Below are positions 18,125-29,388 of a stretch of DNA of 30,835 bases, piece by piece (the first letter of the stretch is position 1; each line of letters opens with the position of its first letter). The stretch covers positions 1 through 30,835 of the forward strand of contig JAOISU010000006.1 in the NCBI GenBank assembly GCA_028222445.1, written 5' to 3'. Origin of the DNA: Candidatus Pelagibacter sp. GTDB lineage: Bacteria; Pseudomonadota; Alphaproteobacteria; Pelagibacterales; Pelagibacteraceae. A program made the translations under genes and the position numbers. The notes below the pieces were generated by a model. The model saw only the letters and a program-made list of their open reading frames with translations, was not told the DNA's origin and did not search any database.

Positions 18125-20037
18125 TAGTTTAAAATTAAAAAAGTTAATAATGCAGAAAATCCTAATAATATCATGAAAGCATACTGATAAATAAATCCAC
18201 TTTGAAATTTGCTAGCTCGTAATGATAAATTTTTAATCAGTGAAGAAACTCCATCTGGACCAAATTTATCAATCACCTTTACATCAATTATTTTCCAAAA
18301 AAATAAACCAATTTTTTTTGAAGATTGAATGAACAAAACATTATAAAGTTCATCAAAATACCATTTATTTATTAAAAAATTATATAGGGGTTTATTGGAT
18401 TGAACGATACGATTTGGTATATCTTTATCCTTAACAAACAAATAATAAGCAAGTGGTATAGATATCAATACTAAAATTGGAGTAGTTAAAAGAAACCATA
18501 ATGGTGGATGCTCTGTGCTCAAAGGATTTAAAAATTTTATCGAATTTCCCCAAAAAACATTTTGCTCACCATGACCAATGAATAAATCTTTAAATAAAAA
18601 ACCTGCAAATATTGCACCAATTGCAAGTACAAATAAAGGTATAAGCATTACCAATGGTGACTCGTGCATTTCATTAATATCAATTTTTCTATTATTGTAT
18701 TCACCATGAAATGTTTTAAAAATTAATCTCCAAGAATAAATTGAGGTTAAAACAGCAGTAAAAATACCAATTCCAGCTGCATAATATCCTGTCGTGTTAC
18801 CCTTAAGATATGCAAATTCTATAATTGCATCTTTTGAGTAAAAGCCTGACAAAAAAGGAAATCCTGTAAGCGCTAAAGTGCCAATAATCATAAAGATATA
18901 AGTGTAAGGTAACTTTTTATATACAGCACCCATTTGGTTGATATCTTGTTCATCTTTGAATGAATGAATAACTGAGCCTGAACCTAAAAAAAGTAATGCT
19001 TTAAAAAAGGCATGAGTGAAAAGGTGAAACATTGCAACATTATATGCACCCACACCAGCAGCAAAAAACATATAGCCTAATTGACTACACGTAGAGTAAG
19101 CAATGATTTTTTTAATATCAGTTTGAACTAAAGCAATAGTTGCAGCAAAAAATGCCGTAGTCATTCCCACTATTGTAATTATATTGAGTGTTAAAGGTGA
19201 ATATTCAAAAATTGGAGAACATCTAACTACTAAAAAAACTCCAGCTGTAACCATAGTTGCAGCATGTATTAAAGCTGATACGGGCGTCGGTCCCTCCATC
19301 GCATCAGGCAACCATGTATGTAAAAATATTTGTGCTGACTTACCCATTGCACCAATAAATAAAAGAATACAAATAAGATCAACAGCATCTATGTTCATAC
19401 CCAAAAAAAGTAATTTTTTGTCAACAACTTCAGGAATCTGACTAAATACTTCATTATAATTTACCGTACCGAATAAATAGAAAATTAAAAATATTCCTAA
19501 AGCGAAGCCAAAATCACCTACTCTATTTACCACAAAAGCTTTGATTGCTGCCGCATTAGCAGAGTCTTTTTTAAACCAAAAACCAATTAAAAAATAAGAG
19601 CAAAGACCTACTCCCTCCCAGCCAAAAAATAATTGAAGAAAATTATCTGAAGTAACCAACGTAAGCATTGAAAAAGTAAAGAGTGATAAGTATGCCATAA
19701 ATCTAGGTTTGTGAGGATCATGAGACATATATCCTATTGAATAAATATGCACCAAAGCAGAAACTAAAGTCACAACAACTAACATCACTGAAGATAAAGC
19801 ATCTACTTTTATGGACCAGTTAACATCTAAACTTCCAGAGTTAATCCATTTGGCAACGACTACGTTATTTTCATAGTCATTAACAATGACATTATAAAAT
19901 ATCAGTAAAGAGATTATTGCAGCAATTGAGACAAAAACACTTGTAATAATTTCACAATTTCTGTCACCCAAATATTTACCAAAAAAACCTGAAATAATTG
20001 ATGCTAGTAAAGGAAGAAATAATAATGCAATTTCCAT
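18124..20037 (-). CDS. nuoL: NADH-quinone oxidoreductase subunit L
   Basis: NuoL is the distal antiporter-like subunit of the complex I membrane arm and carries the long lateral helix along it. The 637-residue protein has the N-terminal HIYSIGYM and FGWEGVGLCSYFLIGFW motifs, the channel signatures FLHTWLPDAMEGPTPVSALI and DIKKIIAYSTCSQLGYMF, and a longer C-terminal region (from about residue 480) that matches the extra lateral helix. Length is normal. It begins one base after the nuoK stop. Confidence 0.97.
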   Translation of the reverse strand: MEIALLFLPLLASIISGFFGKYLGDRNCEIITSVFVSIAAIISLLIFYNVIVNDYENNVVVAKWINSGSLDVNWSIKVDALSSVMLVVVTLVSALVHIYSIGYMSHDPHKPRFMAYLSLFTFSMLTLVTSDNFLQLFFGWEGVGLCSYFLIGFWFKKDSANAAAIKAFVVNRVGDFGFALGIFLIFYLFGTVNYNEVFSQIPEVVDKKLLFLGMNIDAVDLICILLFIGAMGKSAQIFLHTWLPDAMEGPTPVSALIHAATMVTAGVFLVVRCSPIFEYSPLTLNIITIVGMTTAFFAATIALVQTDIKKIIAYSTCSQLGYMFFAAGVGAYNVAMFHLFTHAFFKALLFLGSGSVIHSFKDEQDINQMGAVYKKLPYTYIFMIIGTLALTGFPFLSGFYSKDAIIEFAYLKGNTTGYYAAGIGIFTAVLTSIYSWRLIFKTFHGEYNNRKIDINEMHESPLVMLIPLFVLAIGAIFAGFLFKDLFIGHGEQNVFWGNSIKFLNPLSTEHPPLWFLLTTPILVLISIPLAYYLFVKDKDIPNRIVQSNKPLYNFLINKWYFDELYNVLFIQSSKKIGLFFWKIIDVKVIDKFGPDGVSSLIKNLSLRASKFQSGFIYQYAFMILLGFSALLTFLILN

Positions 20038-20038
20038 A

Positions 20039-20350
20039 TTATCCTTTCAGGCTATCAATATTTTCAACATCTATAGTTGAAGAATTTCGATAATAAACAA
20101 CAATTATTGCCAAACCTATCGCTGCTTCAGCGGCTGCTACTGTTAAAATAAATAGTGTAAAAATTTGTCCAGATATGTCATTTAAAAATATAGAAAATGA
20201 AACAAGGTTTATATTTACAGATAGCAATATAAGCTCAATACTCATCAATATTACAATAATATTTTTTCTATTTAAAAATAATCCAACTATGCCAATGGTA
20301 AATATGATTGCAGCCAAGGTTAAATAATGACCTAATCCAATACTAATCAT
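20039..20350 (-). CDS. nuoK: NADH-quinone oxidoreductase subunit K
   Basis: NuoK is a small complex I membrane subunit of the MrpC type with three membrane helices that links the quinone-binding arm to the pumping subunits. The 103-residue protein keeps the two buried glutamates needed for energy coupling: Glu39 in [14 protein letters not shown] and Glu75 in [14 protein letters not shown]. It starts eight bases inside the end of nuoJ. Confidence 0.96.
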   Translation of the reverse strand: MISIGLGHYLTLAAIIFTIGIVGLFLNRKNIIVILMSIELILLSVNINLVSFSIFLNDISGQIFTLFILTVAAAEAAIGLAIIVVYYRNSSTIDVENIDSLKG

Positions 20351-20975
20351 CTGCTTTTACTCCTTCATTAATTTTGACATCAATTATCTCAACACTATCT
20401 GATCTTTCTCTAGTAATTTGATTAAAATATCCTTGCCTTTTAACTCCAGATCTTCTTCTGTAAGTTAGAACTATTGCACCAATCATTGCTACAAGCAAAA
20501 TCATGCCGCTAAGTTGAAATATATGTATATAGTCAGTATAAAGTACATAACCTATAGAGTGTGTATTGCTGATATCTTGATCTATAGGTAAGGACATTGC
20601 AGAAACAACATCTGGTTTATACTTCCAGCCACCTATAACTATAATTAATTCAAAAAATATAATGACACTTACTATTAACCCTATTGGAATATGTTTTGAG
20701 CTTTCTTTAGCAGAAAACCATTGATTTTTTTGTTGAGCAACATTGAGCATCATAACAACAAATAAAAATAGAACAGCAACGGCGCCAACATAAACAATTA
20801 GCATAATCATGCCTAAAAATTCTGCACCTATCATGATAAATAAACATGAAATACTTATAAAGTCTAAAATTAGAAAAAAAACAGAATGAACGGTATTCTT
20901 AGAGACGGTTACCATGATGGCCGAAACTATTGCTATAAATGCAAATATATAAAAAAAAATTGCGTGCGCTAACAT
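20343..20975 (-). CDS. nuoJ: NADH-quinone oxidoreductase subunit J
   Basis: NuoJ is a membrane subunit of complex I with five helices; the third, with its pi-bulge, contributes to coupling quinone reduction to proton transfer. The 210 residues include the conserved [19 protein letters not shown] and [20 protein letters not shown], the latter including the conserved glutamate and tyrosine. A charged cytoplasmic tail follows the fifth helix. It overlaps nuoK by eight bases and is two bases from nuoI. Confidence 0.96.
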   Translation of the reverse strand: MLAHAIFFYIFAFIAIVSAIMVTVSKNTVHSVFFLILDFISISCLFIMIGAEFLGMIMLIVYVGAVAVLFLFVVMMLNVAQQKNQWFSAKESSKHIPIGLIVSVIIFFELIIVIGGWKYKPDVVSAMSLPIDQDISNTHSIGYVLYTDYIHIFQLSGMILLVAMIGAIVLTYRRRSGVKRQGYFNQITRERSDSVEIIDVKINEGVKADD

Positions 20976-20977
20976 AA

Positions 20978-21463
20978 CTATCTATAGGGATTATCAGCCT
21001 TAATATTAGCTGCTAAAATATTCTCCCACCTGTCTCCATTATCTAATAATTTTTCTTTGTTGTAATAAAGTTCTTCTCTTGTTTCGGTAGAAAATTCAAA
21101 GTTTGGACCTTGAACGATTGCATCTACAGGACAAGATTCTTCACAAAGACCACAGTAAATGCATTTCATCATATCAATGTCATATCGTGTAGTTTTTCTG
21201 CTACCGTCTTCTCTTTCAGAGGATTCAATAGTAATAGCTTGAGCAGGACAAACAGCCTCGCATAATTTACAAGCTATACATCTTTCTTCACCATTGGGAT
21301 ATCTTCTTAAAGCGTGCTCACCTCTATAACGAGGAGAAATTTTTCCTTTTTCAAAAGGATAATTAATTGTTTTTTTTGATTTAAAAATTTCTTTTAAAGC
21401 AATTTTTAACCCTCCTAAGAAGTCTAATAAAAAAATTGTTTTAAATATTCTAGATATTTTCAT
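20978..21463 (-). CDS. nuoI: NADH-quinone oxidoreductase subunit I (two 4Fe-4S clusters)
   Basis: NuoI carries clusters N6a and N6b, which pass electrons from NuoG toward NuoB and quinone. The 161-residue protein has two ferredoxin-type motifs: Cys62, Cys65, Cys68, Cys72 in [12 protein letters not shown] and Cys101, Cys104, Cys107, Cys111 in [12 protein letters not shown]. An amphipathic N-terminal segment ([15 protein letters not shown]) anchors it to the membrane arm, and the conserved [20 protein letters not shown] precedes the clusters. It is a full-length alphaproteobacterial form. Confidence 0.97.
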   Translation of the reverse strand: MKISRIFKTIFLLDFLGGLKIALKEIFKSKKTINYPFEKGKISPRYRGEHALRRYPNGEERCIACKLCEAVCPAQAITIESSEREDGSRKTTRYDIDMMKCIYCGLCEESCPVDAIVQGPNFEFSTETREELYYNKEKLLDNGDRWENILAANIKADNPYR

Positions 21464-21465
21464 AA

Positions 21466-22464
21466 TTAGTTTGTTGGTAATAAATTGAAGTAAAATAAAT
21501 AGCTAGCAGTTAAAACTACCCAAGTTAGTGACATTGGAAGAAATACTTTCCATCCCAAACGCATTAATTGATCATATCTATATCTAGGAACAATAGCTTT
21601 TACCAATGCAAATAAAATAAATAATAACAAAATTTTTATTATCAACCAAATTGCACCTGGAATTAAGTTAAATGGATAAAGCTCAATTGGAGAAAGCCAT
21701 CCTCCTAAAAAAAGAATAGAACCCATGGCACACATTAAAAGAATATTTGCGTACTCACCCAGCCAAAACATTGCGTACATCATTCCCGAGTATTCTGTTT
21801 GATATCCGGCTACCAATTCTGCTTCTGCCTCAGGTAAGTCAAAAGGTGGTCTATTTGTTTCTGCTAATGCTGAAATAAAGAAAATTACAAACATTGGAAA
21901 CAAAGGTATTACAAACCATAGATTTTCTTGAGCCATTACAATGTCGTTTAAGTTTAACGAGCCAACACATAACAAAACATTTATAATAATAACACCAATA
22001 GAAACCTCGTATGAAACCATTTGTGCTGCTGATCTAATCGCTCCCAAAAAAGGATATTTTGAATTTGAAGCCCATCCTCCCATAATAATTCCATAGACAC
22101 CTAAAGATGAAACAGCAAAGAGATACAAAATTCCAACATTAATATCTGCTAAAACTTGTGTTGCACTAAAAGGTATAACAGCCCATGAAATTAATGCTAA
22201 TGTCATAGTTACGATTGGGGCTAAAATAAAAATTACTTTATTAGAGCTTGAGGGAATAATAACTTCTTTAAAAATATACTTTAACGCATCAGCTAGAGAC
22301 TGTAATAAACCAAAAGGTCCTACAACATTTGGTCCTTGTCTTTTTTGAACAAAAGCCCATATACGACGATCTAACCAAACTATCATAGCTACGGAAACTA
22401 AGACCGGAACTAATAAAAATAATATTTTATAAGTTTCAGAAAGAATTATATTTAAATATTCCAT
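21466..22464 (-). CDS. nuoH: NADH-quinone oxidoreductase subunit H
   Basis: NuoH is the membrane subunit that forms much of the quinone chamber of complex I together with NuoB and NuoD. The 332-residue protein has about eight membrane helices. Signature segments include [20 protein letters not shown] and [13 protein letters not shown] near the N-terminus, [20 protein letters not shown] with its cluster of acidic residues, and [17 protein letters not shown] near the end. All expected motifs are present. Confidence 0.97.
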   Translation of the reverse strand: MEYLNIILSETYKILFLLVPVLVSVAMIVWLDRRIWAFVQKRQGPNVVGPFGLLQSLADALKYIFKEVIIPSSSNKVIFILAPIVTMTLALISWAVIPFSATQVLADINVGILYLFAVSSLGVYGIIMGGWASNSKYPFLGAIRSAAQMVSYEVSIGVIIINVLLCVGSLNLNDIVMAQENLWFVIPLFPMFVIFFISALAETNRPPFDLPEAEAELVAGYQTEYSGMMYAMFWLGEYANILLMCAMGSILFLGGWLSPIELYPFNLIPGAIWLIIKILLLFILFALVKAIVPRYRYDQLMRLGWKVFLPMSLTWVVLTASYLFYFNLLPTN

Positions 22465-22466
22465 GT

Positions 22467-24509
22467 TTATCCTTCTGTTCCTGTAGATTTGAAATTAGTT
22501 TTAGCAGATTTGCATTCAAACATGGTCTTGGATGCTCTAGCTATAACATTAGAATAATAGTAGTCTTCATTAGCAATCTTTAAAATTTCATTTTCAAATA
22601 TTAAATCTTTAATTTCAGTTGAAATAACTAAATTATCTTTTTCTATATAAAGATTTAGATAATTAACCATACTACTATCAAGCTCATCTTTATCATTGAA
22701 TAATTTTCTATGATTCATAGCTTCAGCTAACTCATTAATTATTAACCAATCTTCTTTTGCTTCTTCAGGTGGATAAGAGGCCTTATAGGCTTTTTGTAGT
22801 TTTCCCTCTAAGTTTGTAAAATAACCATTCTGCTCTGTATAAGCGGCACCTGGCAGTATAATATCAGCAATTTCTGAGCCTTTGTCACCATGACTACCTT
22901 GATAAATAATAAACTCATTTTTTTTTTTAAATTGAAAACTATCTAGACCTAATAAATAAACAATTTCAAATTTATTGTTATTTAGATCTTCTAAAACTTT
23001 GTTTGAACCATCAGTAGTTTTATATAATCCTAAATCTAAACTTCCAACTGTTGAGGCATTATCTGAAATTATATTTAACGAATTCCATTCATTGGAAATC
23101 TTATTATTCTTATTTAAAAAATTCTTCATAGTCTCAAATATATATTTTGCAGATTTTGATTTAAAAGCAGATTGACCAAATACAATTAAAGGTTTTTTAG
23201 CTTCTTTTATTAACTTTGAGATTTTATGACTATCCTCTGAAATTTCTTTAATATTATTAATTTTACCATTAAGAAACTCATAAGGATATGTAAGATCTCC
23301 AACATTATTTAAAGAAATAATTTTTGTTTTATTTTGGACATAAGACTTCCTAATACGTGCATTTAAAATAGTAGCTTCGTATCTAGGATTAGTTCCAATC
23401 AGAAAAATAAAATCTGACTCCTCTACCCCATTTATTGTTGAATTGAATAAATAATTTTCTCTTTTTTCTGCATTTAAATAAGTATGATCATTTCTAGACT
23501 CAACATTTTGTGAACCAAGTGTCTTATTAAAGAATTCTTTAAATATATATAGTGTTTCCATATTTACTAAATCACCTGTTAAGCCACAAATTTTATTTTT
23601 ATCTGTATTATTAAATTTTGATTTAATTATATTAAAAACTTCATCCCAAGATGCTTTTTCAAATTTATTATTATATTTTACATAAGGTGTATCTAAGCGC
23701 TGATTTAATAAACCATCACAAGCATATCTACTTTTATCAGATATCCACTCTTCATTAATGTTTTCATTAATTCTTGGAAGAATTCTTTTTACTTCCCATC
23801 CATAAGTATCAACTCTAATATTGGAGCCAATTGCATCCATTACATCTATGGACTCTGTTTTCTTTAATTCCCACGGACGAGCTTCAAAAACATAAGGTTT
23901 TGATGTAAGTGCACCAACAGGACATAAATCAACAACATTAGCTGACAGCTCAGATTGCATAGATTTTTCAAGATAGGTTGTAATTTGCATATCTTCTCCT
24001 CTGCCTATTGCTCCTAATTCTGGTACTCCTGCAATTTCAGTTGCAAATCGAACACATCTAGTGCAATGAATACATCTAGTCATTTGTGTTTTAATTAATG
24101 GTCCCATATTTTTTTCTGGAACTTGTCTTTTATTTTCGTTGAATCTTGACTTGTCTACACCGTAAAACATTGATTGATCTTGAAGATCACATTCTCCACC
24201 TTGATCACAAACTGGACAATCTAAAGGATGGTTAGCTAATAAAAACTCCATAACACCTTTTCTAGCCTTTTCTACAAAAGGAGTGTTGGTTTTAATATTC
24301 ATTCCTTCTGCTGCTGGCATTGCGCAAGACGCAACTGGTTTAGGTGATTTTTCCATTTCAACAAGACACATTCTGCAATTTCCAGCGATTGATAATTTTT
24401 CGTGGTAACAAAATCTTGGAATTTCAACTCCAGCTTTCTCACAAGCCTGCAAAACTGTTAAACCCTCTTCAACCTCAACATCTATATTATTAACTTTTAA
24501 TTTAAACAT
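22467..24509 (-). CDS. nuoG: NADH-quinone oxidoreductase subunit G (iron-sulfur)
   Basis: NuoG is the large peripheral-arm subunit that carries several clusters between NuoF and NuoI. The N-terminal 2Fe-2S domain has Cys34, Cys45, Cys48 and Cys62; the next has the His94-ligated 4Fe-4S cluster with Cys98, Cys101 and Cys107; then Cys146, Cys149, Cys152 and Cys196. The C-terminal two thirds is a molybdopterin-oxidoreductase-like domain that binds no molybdenum in complex I. At 680 residues it is close to the alphaproteobacterial and mitochondrial (NDUFS1) length and lacks the long C-terminal extension of the E. coli protein. The first residues of nuoG overlap the end of nuoF by eight bases. Confidence 0.97.
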   Translation of the reverse strand: MFKLKVNNIDVEVEEGLTVLQACEKAGVEIPRFCYHEKLSIAGNCRMCLVEMEKSPKPVASCAMPAAEGMNIKTNTPFVEKARKGVMEFLLANHPLDCPVCDQGGECDLQDQSMFYGVDKSRFNENKRQVPEKNMGPLIKTQMTRCIHCTRCVRFATEIAGVPELGAIGRGEDMQITTYLEKSMQSELSANVVDLCPVGALTSKPYVFEARPWELKKTESIDVMDAIGSNIRVDTYGWEVKRILPRINENINEEWISDKSRYACDGLLNQRLDTPYVKYNNKFEKASWDEVFNIIKSKFNNTDKNKICGLTGDLVNMETLYIFKEFFNKTLGSQNVESRNDHTYLNAEKRENYLFNSTINGVEESDFIFLIGTNPRYEATILNARIRKSYVQNKTKIISLNNVGDLTYPYEFLNGKINNIKEISEDSHKISKLIKEAKKPLIVFGQSAFKSKSAKYIFETMKNFLNKNNKISNEWNSLNIISDNASTVGSLDLGLYKTTDGSNKVLEDLNNNKFEIVYLLGLDSFQFKKKNEFIIYQGSHGDKGSEIADIILPGAAYTEQNGYFTNLEGKLQKAYKASYPPEEAKEDWLIINELAEAMNHRKLFNDKDELDSSMVNYLNLYIEKDNLVISTEIKDLIFENEILKIANEDYYYSNVIARASKTMFECKSAKTNFKSTGTEG

Positions 24510-25833
24510 TTTTTTTATCCATTAAATGTTGATCCACTAAATATGGAATATCTTTTTTCTTTTTAATTGAGGGATCAAAATTATTTCTTTGCTCTATTTC
24601 TTTTTTAAAATGCCGTAATAATCCTTGCACTGGCCATGAAGAGCCCTCACCAAAAGCACATATTGTATGACCTGCTATTTGGTTAGTAACATCTCCCAGC
24701 ATATCAACTTCTTCTCTTGAAGCTTCACCTTTTGCCATTCTTTCAAGCATTCTCCACATCCATCCAGAACCTTCTCTGCAAGGTGTACATTGACCACAGC
24801 TTTCATGTTTGTAAAATCTAGCAATTCTTGCCATACATTTAATGATATCTTGATCTTTATTTATAACAACTATACCAGCAGTACCTAAGCCACTTTTTTC
24901 AGCAACTAAAGAGTCAAAATCCATTGTTAAAGTTTCACAAGTTTTTTGAGGTATCAATGGCATTGAAGATCCACCAGGTATTACAGCTAATAAATTATTC
25001 CATCCTCCCATTACTCCTCCTGCATGAACTTCAATTAATTCTTTTAGGGGGATACTCATTTCCTCTTCTACATTACATGGTTTATTAACATTACCTGAGA
25101 TACAAAAAATTTTAGTTCCTGTATTTTTAGCTTTGCCTAGAGTTGAAAACCAATTTCCTCCTCTTTTTAAAATTGTTGGTACAACTGCAATTGTTTCAAC
25201 ATTATTAATTATTGTTGGACAACCATAAAGACCTATAAGTGCTGGAAATGGTGGTTTCAATCTTGGTTGGCCCTTTTTACCTTCAATACTTTCAAGTAAT
25301 GCAGTTTCTTCACCACAAATGTAAGCTCCAGCTCCGTAGTGAATATGAATGTCTAAGTCCCAACCAGAACCAGATGCATTTTTGCCAATTAAATTTTTTT
25401 CATAAGCTTCATTAATTGCTGTTTGAAGTTTTTGACCATCTACAAAATACTCGCCTCTAATATAAATATAACAAACGTGTGCTTGCACAGCATATGCTGC
25501 AATCAAACAACCCTCTATTAACTTGTGAGGTTCAAATCTTAAAATATCTCTATCTTTGCACGTACCTGGTTCAGATTCGTCACCATTAATTACCAAATAA
25601 TGTGGTCTGGAACCTAACTCTTTTGGAGCAAAAGACCACTTTAAACCAGTTGGAAATCCAGCGCCTCCTCTTCCTCTCAGCTCTGAGGTTTTAACTTCAT
25701 TAATAATCCATTCTCTTCCTTTTTTTATTAAATCTGCAGTACCTACCCAATCACCTCTTTTTTTTGAAGAATCGTAATCAGATCCTCTATCGTTATATAA
25801 ATTCTGAAATATTCTATCTTCGTCTTTAAGCAT
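24502..25833 (-). CDS. nuoF: NADH-quinone oxidoreductase subunit F (NADH and FMN binding)
   Basis: NuoF oxidises NADH through FMN and carries cluster N3. The 443-residue protein shows the nucleotide-binding glycine-rich motif [13 protein letters not shown], the FMN-binding [34 protein letters not shown], and the cluster motif [12 protein letters not shown] with a fourth cysteine in HTICAFGEG. All catalytic features are intact. It overlaps nuoE and nuoG by eight bases each, consistent with coupled synthesis of the NADH dehydrogenase module (E, F, G). Confidence 0.98.
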   Translation of the reverse strand: MLKDEDRIFQNLYNDRGSDYDSSKKRGDWVGTADLIKKGREWIINEVKTSELRGRGGAGFPTGLKWSFAPKELGSRPHYLVINGDESEPGTCKDRDILRFEPHKLIEGCLIAAYAVQAHVCYIYIRGEYFVDGQKLQTAINEAYEKNLIGKNASGSGWDLDIHIHYGAGAYICGEETALLESIEGKKGQPRLKPPFPALIGLYGCPTIINNVETIAVVPTILKRGGNWFSTLGKAKNTGTKIFCISGNVNKPCNVEEEMSIPLKELIEVHAGGVMGGWNNLLAVIPGGSSMPLIPQKTCETLTMDFDSLVAEKSGLGTAGIVVINKDQDIIKCMARIARFYKHESCGQCTPCREGSGWMWRMLERMAKGEASREEVDMLGDVTNQIAGHTICAFGEGSSWPVQGLLRHFKKEIEQRNNFDPSIKKKKDIPYLVDQHLMDKKNV

Positions 25834-26434
25834 TTTTTAAATCTAAAAGTGTTTTTCTATTATTTTCTGGTTCATTATTAATTCTGCCTCGGTAAGAACC
25901 TGGTTTTGGTGTTTTGTCATTTAATATATCATCCAGAATTTTTAAGGTTTTTTCTTTATCGAGATCTTCATAATAATCATCATTAATTTGCATCATTGGT
26001 GCGTTAACACAAGCTCCCAAGCATTCAACTTCCATCCAAGAACACATTTTATTTTGAGACAATTCATTTTCATTTTCAGAGATTTTTTCCTTACAAGCTT
26101 CGACTAATTTATATGCTCCTCTAATCATACATGGTGTTGTAGTGCAAACTTGTACAAAATGTTTACCTACAGGAGAAAGATTATACATTGTATAAAATGT
26201 AGCAACTTCATAAACCTTTATATAAGGCATGTCTAAAAATTTACCTATATATTTCATAGCTGCTAATGGAATCCAATTTTCATTTTGTTTTTGAGCAATA
26301 TATAATAATGCCATTACTGCACTTTGCTGCTTACCATCGGGATAGTTAGAAATAATTTCTTTTGCAGCAGCTAAACTATCTTGATTGAATTCAAAACTCT
26401 CTGGCTGATCTTTAGCAGGTTTTCTTAAACTCAT
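25826..26434 (-). CDS. nuoE: NADH-quinone oxidoreductase subunit E (2Fe-2S)
   Basis: NuoE is the thioredoxin-fold subunit that holds the off-path 2Fe-2S cluster N1a beside NuoF. The 202-residue protein has an N-terminal helical domain and the cluster ligands Cys97, Cys102, Cys138 and Cys142 (CTTTPCM and CLGACV). The C-terminal tail of about 40 residues after the cluster domain is lysine- and asparagine-rich, as is common in alphaproteobacterial NuoE. It overlaps nuoD by one base and nuoF by eight. Confidence 0.96.
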   Translation of the reverse strand: MSLRKPAKDQPESFEFNQDSLAAAKEIISNYPDGKQQSAVMALLYIAQKQNENWIPLAAMKYIGKFLDMPYIKVYEVATFYTMYNLSPVGKHFVQVCTTTPCMIRGAYKLVEACKEKISENENELSQNKMCSWMEVECLGACVNAPMMQINDDYYEDLDKEKTLKILDDILNDKTPKPGSYRGRINNEPENNRKTLLDLKNA

Positions 26435-27609
26435 TATCTGTCTACCTCACCAAAAACTATATCTAAAGAACCTAATACTGCTGGTACATCAGCTAACATA
26501 TGACCTTTAATTAAATAATCCATCGCTTGTAAATGAGAAAAACCAGGGGCTCTAATTTTGCATTTATAAGGTTTACTTGAACCGTCGGAAATTAAATAAA
26601 CACCAAATTCTCCCTTTGGTGCTTCAACTGCAGTATAAATTTCATCATTAGTTACGCGATAACCCTCTGTAAAAAGTTTAAAGTGATGAATTAAAGCCTC
26701 CATGGACTCTTTTATATCTTTTTTTGGTGGAGGACTAATTTTTCCATCTAAGGATTTAATTGCTCCTCTTGTCATTTTTGCTAAACATTGTTTTATTATA
26801 GATACACTTTCTCTCATCTCTTCAATTCTACATAGATACCTATCATAACAATCGCCATTTTTTCCAACTGGTATTTTAAATTCAACTTGATCATAACAAT
26901 CGTAAGGTTGTGATTTTCTTAAATCCCACGGCACACCAGATCCTCTTATCATCACACCACTAAAAGAATAATCTAAAGCGTCTTCTTTGGTAACAATTCC
27001 TATGTCTACATTTCTTTGTTTAAATATTCTATTGTCAGTTAATAGAGTTTCAAGATCATCAATTATTTTTGGGAAAGTTTCACAAAATTTTGCAATATCA
27101 TCTTCAAGCCCCATTGGTAAATCTTGATGAACACCACCTGCTCTAAAATAATTTGCATGTAGTCTTGATCCAGAAGCCCTTTCATAAAAGGTCATAAGTG
27201 TTTCACGTTCTTCAAATCCCCACAACGATGGTGTTAATGCCCCAACATCTAAAGCTTGTGTGGTTACATTTAGTATATGACTTAAAATTCTTCCAATTTC
27301 ACAAAACATTACTCTTATAAATTGTGCTCTAATTGGAACATCAATACTTAAGATTTTTTCAATTGCCAATGCAAATGCATGTTCTTGATTCATAGGAGCC
27401 ACATAGTCCAACCTATCAAAATATGGTACAGCTTGCATGTAAGTCTTGTTCTCTATTAATTTTTCTGTTCCACGATGCAATAATCCAATGTGAGGATCAG
27501 CTTTCTCAACCACTTCACCATCTAATTCCAAAATTAATCTTAAGACACCATGAGCAGCAGGATGCTGAGGACCAAAGTTAAGATTTAATGTTTTAGTTTT
27601 TTTTGTCAT
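26434..27609 (-). CDS. nuoD: NADH-quinone oxidoreductase subunit D
   Basis: NuoD is the 49-kDa-type subunit that forms the quinone site with NuoB, related to the large subunit of NiFe hydrogenases but without a metal site. Key segments are [15 protein letters not shown] near the N-terminus with the quinone-contacting histidine, [12 protein letters not shown], and the C-terminal [12 protein letters not shown]. An ORF extends upstream to an ATG at 27669, but those 20 codons lie inside nuoC and do not resemble the family. The ATG at 27609 gives [21 protein letters not shown], the normal start, and a 391-residue protein with a 17-base overlap with nuoC. Confidence 0.96.
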   Translation of the reverse strand: MTKKTKTLNLNFGPQHPAAHGVLRLILELDGEVVEKADPHIGLLHRGTEKLIENKTYMQAVPYFDRLDYVAPMNQEHAFALAIEKILSIDVPIRAQFIRVMFCEIGRILSHILNVTTQALDVGALTPSLWGFEERETLMTFYERASGSRLHANYFRAGGVHQDLPMGLEDDIAKFCETFPKIIDDLETLLTDNRIFKQRNVDIGIVTKEDALDYSFSGVMIRGSGVPWDLRKSQPYDCYDQVEFKIPVGKNGDCYDRYLCRIEEMRESVSIIKQCLAKMTRGAIKSLDGKISPPPKKDIKESMEALIHHFKLFTEGYRVTNDEIYTAVEAPKGEFGVYLISDGSSKPYKCKIRAPGFSHLQAMDYLIKGHMLADVPAVLGSLDIVFGEVDR

Positions 27610-28201
27610 TTTCTTGATCTGTCTGTTTCTTAATATACTTTGTTCCTTCCCATGGACTCTCATAATCAAAATTTCTATAGTTTTGTTCTAATTTAACTGG
27701 TTCACTAATAACTTTTTTTTGATCTTCACTATATCTAACCTCGGTATGCCCAGTCAGAGGAAAATCTTTTCTAAGCGGATGACCTTCAAACCCATAATCT
27801 GTAAGAATTCTTCTTAGATCTGGATGATCTTTAAACTTAACACCATACATGTCAAAAACTTCACGCTCCATCCAGTTTGCAGCAGGAAATATTGATGTTA
27901 ATGAAGGGATCACTTCATTTTCATTAATTAAATAACTTAATATAATTCTTTGATTAAACTCATGACTTAAAAATAAATAAACCATTTTAAACCGTTGAGA
28001 ATTTTCTGGATAGTCAACAACTGTTATATCAATTAATTGTCGAAATTTAGTATTTTCATTATTTTTTATAAATAAAGTTACATTTAATAAATCTTCGCTT
28101 TCAATATTTATATAAAGTTGATCGTGTCTAATTTCAGTTTTTTTTATTTTAGTGGCAAGTTCTGAATTAATTTTTTTTTCTAGATCTATACTGCTTTTCA
28201 T
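27593..28201 (-). CDS. nuoC: NADH-quinone oxidoreductase subunit C
   Basis: NuoC is the 30-kDa-type peripheral subunit that packs against NuoD and helps assemble the quinone module. The 202-residue protein ends its core with the family signature: [20 protein letters not shown] followed by [20 protein letters not shown]. The C-terminal tail ([14 protein letters not shown]) is also typical. It is a separate gene from nuoD, unlike the fused nuoCD of enterobacteria. Confidence 0.96.
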   Translation of the reverse strand: MKSSIDLEKKINSELATKIKKTEIRHDQLYINIESEDLLNVTLFIKNNENTKFRQLIDITVVDYPENSQRFKMVYLFLSHEFNQRIILSYLINENEVIPSLTSIFPAANWMEREVFDMYGVKFKDHPDLRRILTDYGFEGHPLRKDFPLTGHTEVRYSEDQKKVISEPVKLEQNYRNFDYESPWEGTKYIKKQTDQENDKKN

Positions 28202-28206
28202 AAATA

Positions 28207-28728
28207 TTATCTTTCGAAAGAGCCTTTGTTTCTAATTTTTTTCTGCAATTGCATAATTCCATATAATAATGCCTCTGCAGATGGTGGGCATCCTGGAACA
28301 TAAATATCAACAGGTACAATTTTATCACAACCTCTAACTACAGAATAAGAATAATGATAATAACCTCCTCCATTTGCACAGCTTCCCATTGATATAACAT
28401 ATCTTGGTTCTGGCATTTGATCATAAACCTTTCTTAACGCTGGTGCCATTTTGTTTGTCAATGTACCAGCTACAATCATGACGTCAGATTGTCTTGGTGA
28501 TCCTCTTGGTGCTGCACCAAATCTTTCTAAATCATATCTAGGCATAGCTGTTTGCATCATTTCGACTGCACAACATGCTAGACCAAAAGTCATCCAATGT
28601 AATGATCCAGCTCTTGACCAGTTGATAAGATTATCTAGAGATGTAGTTATAAAACCATTTTTACTAAAATCCTCAGAGAGCTTTTTAAACTCTTCAGGTA
28701 TTTCATTTTTTTTTTTATTTAAATCCAT
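28207..28728 (-). CDS. nuoB: NADH-quinone oxidoreductase subunit B (cluster N2)
   Basis: NuoB holds cluster N2, the last iron-sulfur cluster before quinone. The 173-residue protein has the four ligands Cys52 and Cys53 (the unusual adjacent pair in [10 protein letters not shown]), Cys117 ([13 protein letters not shown]) and Cys147 ([14 protein letters not shown]). The surrounding [19 protein letters not shown] is also conserved. It lies 11 bases downstream of the nuoA stop. Confidence 0.98.
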   Translation of the reverse strand: MDLNKKKNEIPEEFKKLSEDFSKNGFITTSLDNLINWSRAGSLHWMTFGLACCAVEMMQTAMPRYDLERFGAAPRGSPRQSDVMIVAGTLTNKMAPALRKVYDQMPEPRYVISMGSCANGGGYYHYSYSVVRGCDKIVPVDIYVPGCPPSAEALLYGIMQLQKKIRNKGSFER

Positions 28729-28739
28729 AATCTAAATTA

Positions 28740-29108
28740 TTATTCCCAATCTAATGCACCTTTTTTCCATTCATAAATAAATCCAACTGTTAAAATGAAT
28801 AAGAAGATCATCATGGAAGTAAAACCCAAACCTCCAATAGCTCCAAGACTAATTGCCCACGGAAAAAGAAAAGCGATTTCTAAATCAAAAATAATAAATA
28901 AAATTGCAACTAAATAAAATCTAACATCAAATTTCATTCTTGAGTCTTCAAAGGGTTCAAAACCACATTCGTAAGCCGATAATTTTTCAGGGTCTGGATG
29001 TTTTGGAGAAAGTATCAAATTAACAACAACAAAAGCCCCGCTTAGACCAAGTGCAATAACCAAAAATATTATAATAGGTAGATAATCTTTTAAAAACTCT
29101 GAAAGCAT
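28740..29108 (-). CDS. nuoA: NADH-quinone oxidoreductase subunit A
   Basis: NuoA is the three-helix membrane subunit that contacts NuoJ, NuoK and NuoH at the heel of complex I. The 122-residue protein has the conserved loop [23 protein letters not shown], with the cysteine that becomes exposed in the deactive form of mitochondrial complex I, and the second helix [14 protein letters not shown] with its conserved acidic residues. It is the first gene of the nuo operon; its leader is the 84-base gap after tRNA-Asp. Transcription probably enters either from that gap or by read-through from the tRNA promoter. Confidence 0.96.
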   Translation of the reverse strand: MLSEFLKDYLPIIIFLVIALGLSGAFVVVNLILSPKHPDPEKLSAYECGFEPFEDSRMKFDVRFYLVAILFIIFDLEIAFLFPWAISLGAIGGLGFTSMMIFLFILTVGFIYEWKKGALDWE

Positions 29109-29192
29109 AAAATCTATATAACAGTTTTTTTAACTTCTTGAAGTGTACATAAGGGGCAATTTTGACACTATTAATAGTCAATCTTAGAAAAG
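29109..29192 (-). promoter_or_regulatory. nuoA leader region with a palindromic element
   Basis: This is the only gap ahead of the 23-kb nuo-to-dnaE gene train, so the operon's main promoter may lie here. It contains a perfect 10-base palindrome, CTATTAATAG (29168-29177), flanked by TTGAC and GTCAA-like sequence. On the minus strand TTGACT could be a -35 element, but no good -10 follows at the right distance. No Shine-Dalgarno sequence is obvious just before the nuoA ATG. The palindrome could be an operator half-site pair or chance in AT-rich DNA. Confidence 0.35.
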
Positions 29193-29269
29193 TGGCGGGA
29201 GTGAAGGGACTCGAACCCTCGACCTATCGCGTGACAGGCGATCGCTCTAACCAACTGAGCTACACCCCC
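29193..29269 (-). tRNA. tRNA-Asp (anticodon GUC)
   Basis: The minus strand folds as a complete 77-base tRNA. The acceptor stem GGGGGTG pairs with CACTCCC (one G-U pair); the D arm reads GCTC...GAGC; the anticodon stem ATCGC/GCGAT encloses the loop CTGTCAC with anticodon GTC (Asp); the T arm is GAGGG-TTCGAGT-CCCTT. The discriminator base is G, as expected for tRNA-Asp, and the CCA end is encoded. It follows tRNA-Val by 13 bases and precedes nuoA, a tRNA pair familiar upstream of nuoA in alphaproteobacteria. Confidence 0.97.
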
Positions 29270-29282
29270 ACTTTAGTTGTTT

Positions 29283-29358
29283 TGGTGGGCAGTAAAGGAC
29301 TCGAACCTTTGACCCCCTCGGTGTAAACGAGATGCTCTACCAACTGAGCTAACCGCCC
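29283..29358 (-). tRNA. tRNA-Val (anticodon UAC)
   Basis: The minus strand folds as a complete 76-base tRNA. GGGCGGT pairs with ACTGCCC (one G-U pair); the D arm is GCTC...GAGC; the anticodon stem encloses TTTACAC with anticodon TAC (Val); the T arm is AAAGG-TTCGAGT-CCTTT. The discriminator is A and the CCA end is encoded. It is the first RNA of the Val-Asp pair and is preceded by a good promoter match. Confidence 0.97.
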
Positions 29359-29388
29359 TATTAATAATCTTCACCAAAACTCCTGTGC

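Noticed and set aside
27610..27669. Upstream in-frame start for nuoD adding 20 residues
   Set aside because: The extra codons lie wholly inside nuoC and do not resemble NuoD, while the ATG at 27609 gives the standard N-terminus just before [11 protein letters not shown].
29193..29358. Prophage attachment at the tRNA genes
   Set aside because: Integration normally occurs at the tRNA 3' end and leaves a repeat of that end. Here the unusual DNA lies upstream of the tRNA 5' end, no repeat of a tRNA end was seen, and no integrase is present in the window.
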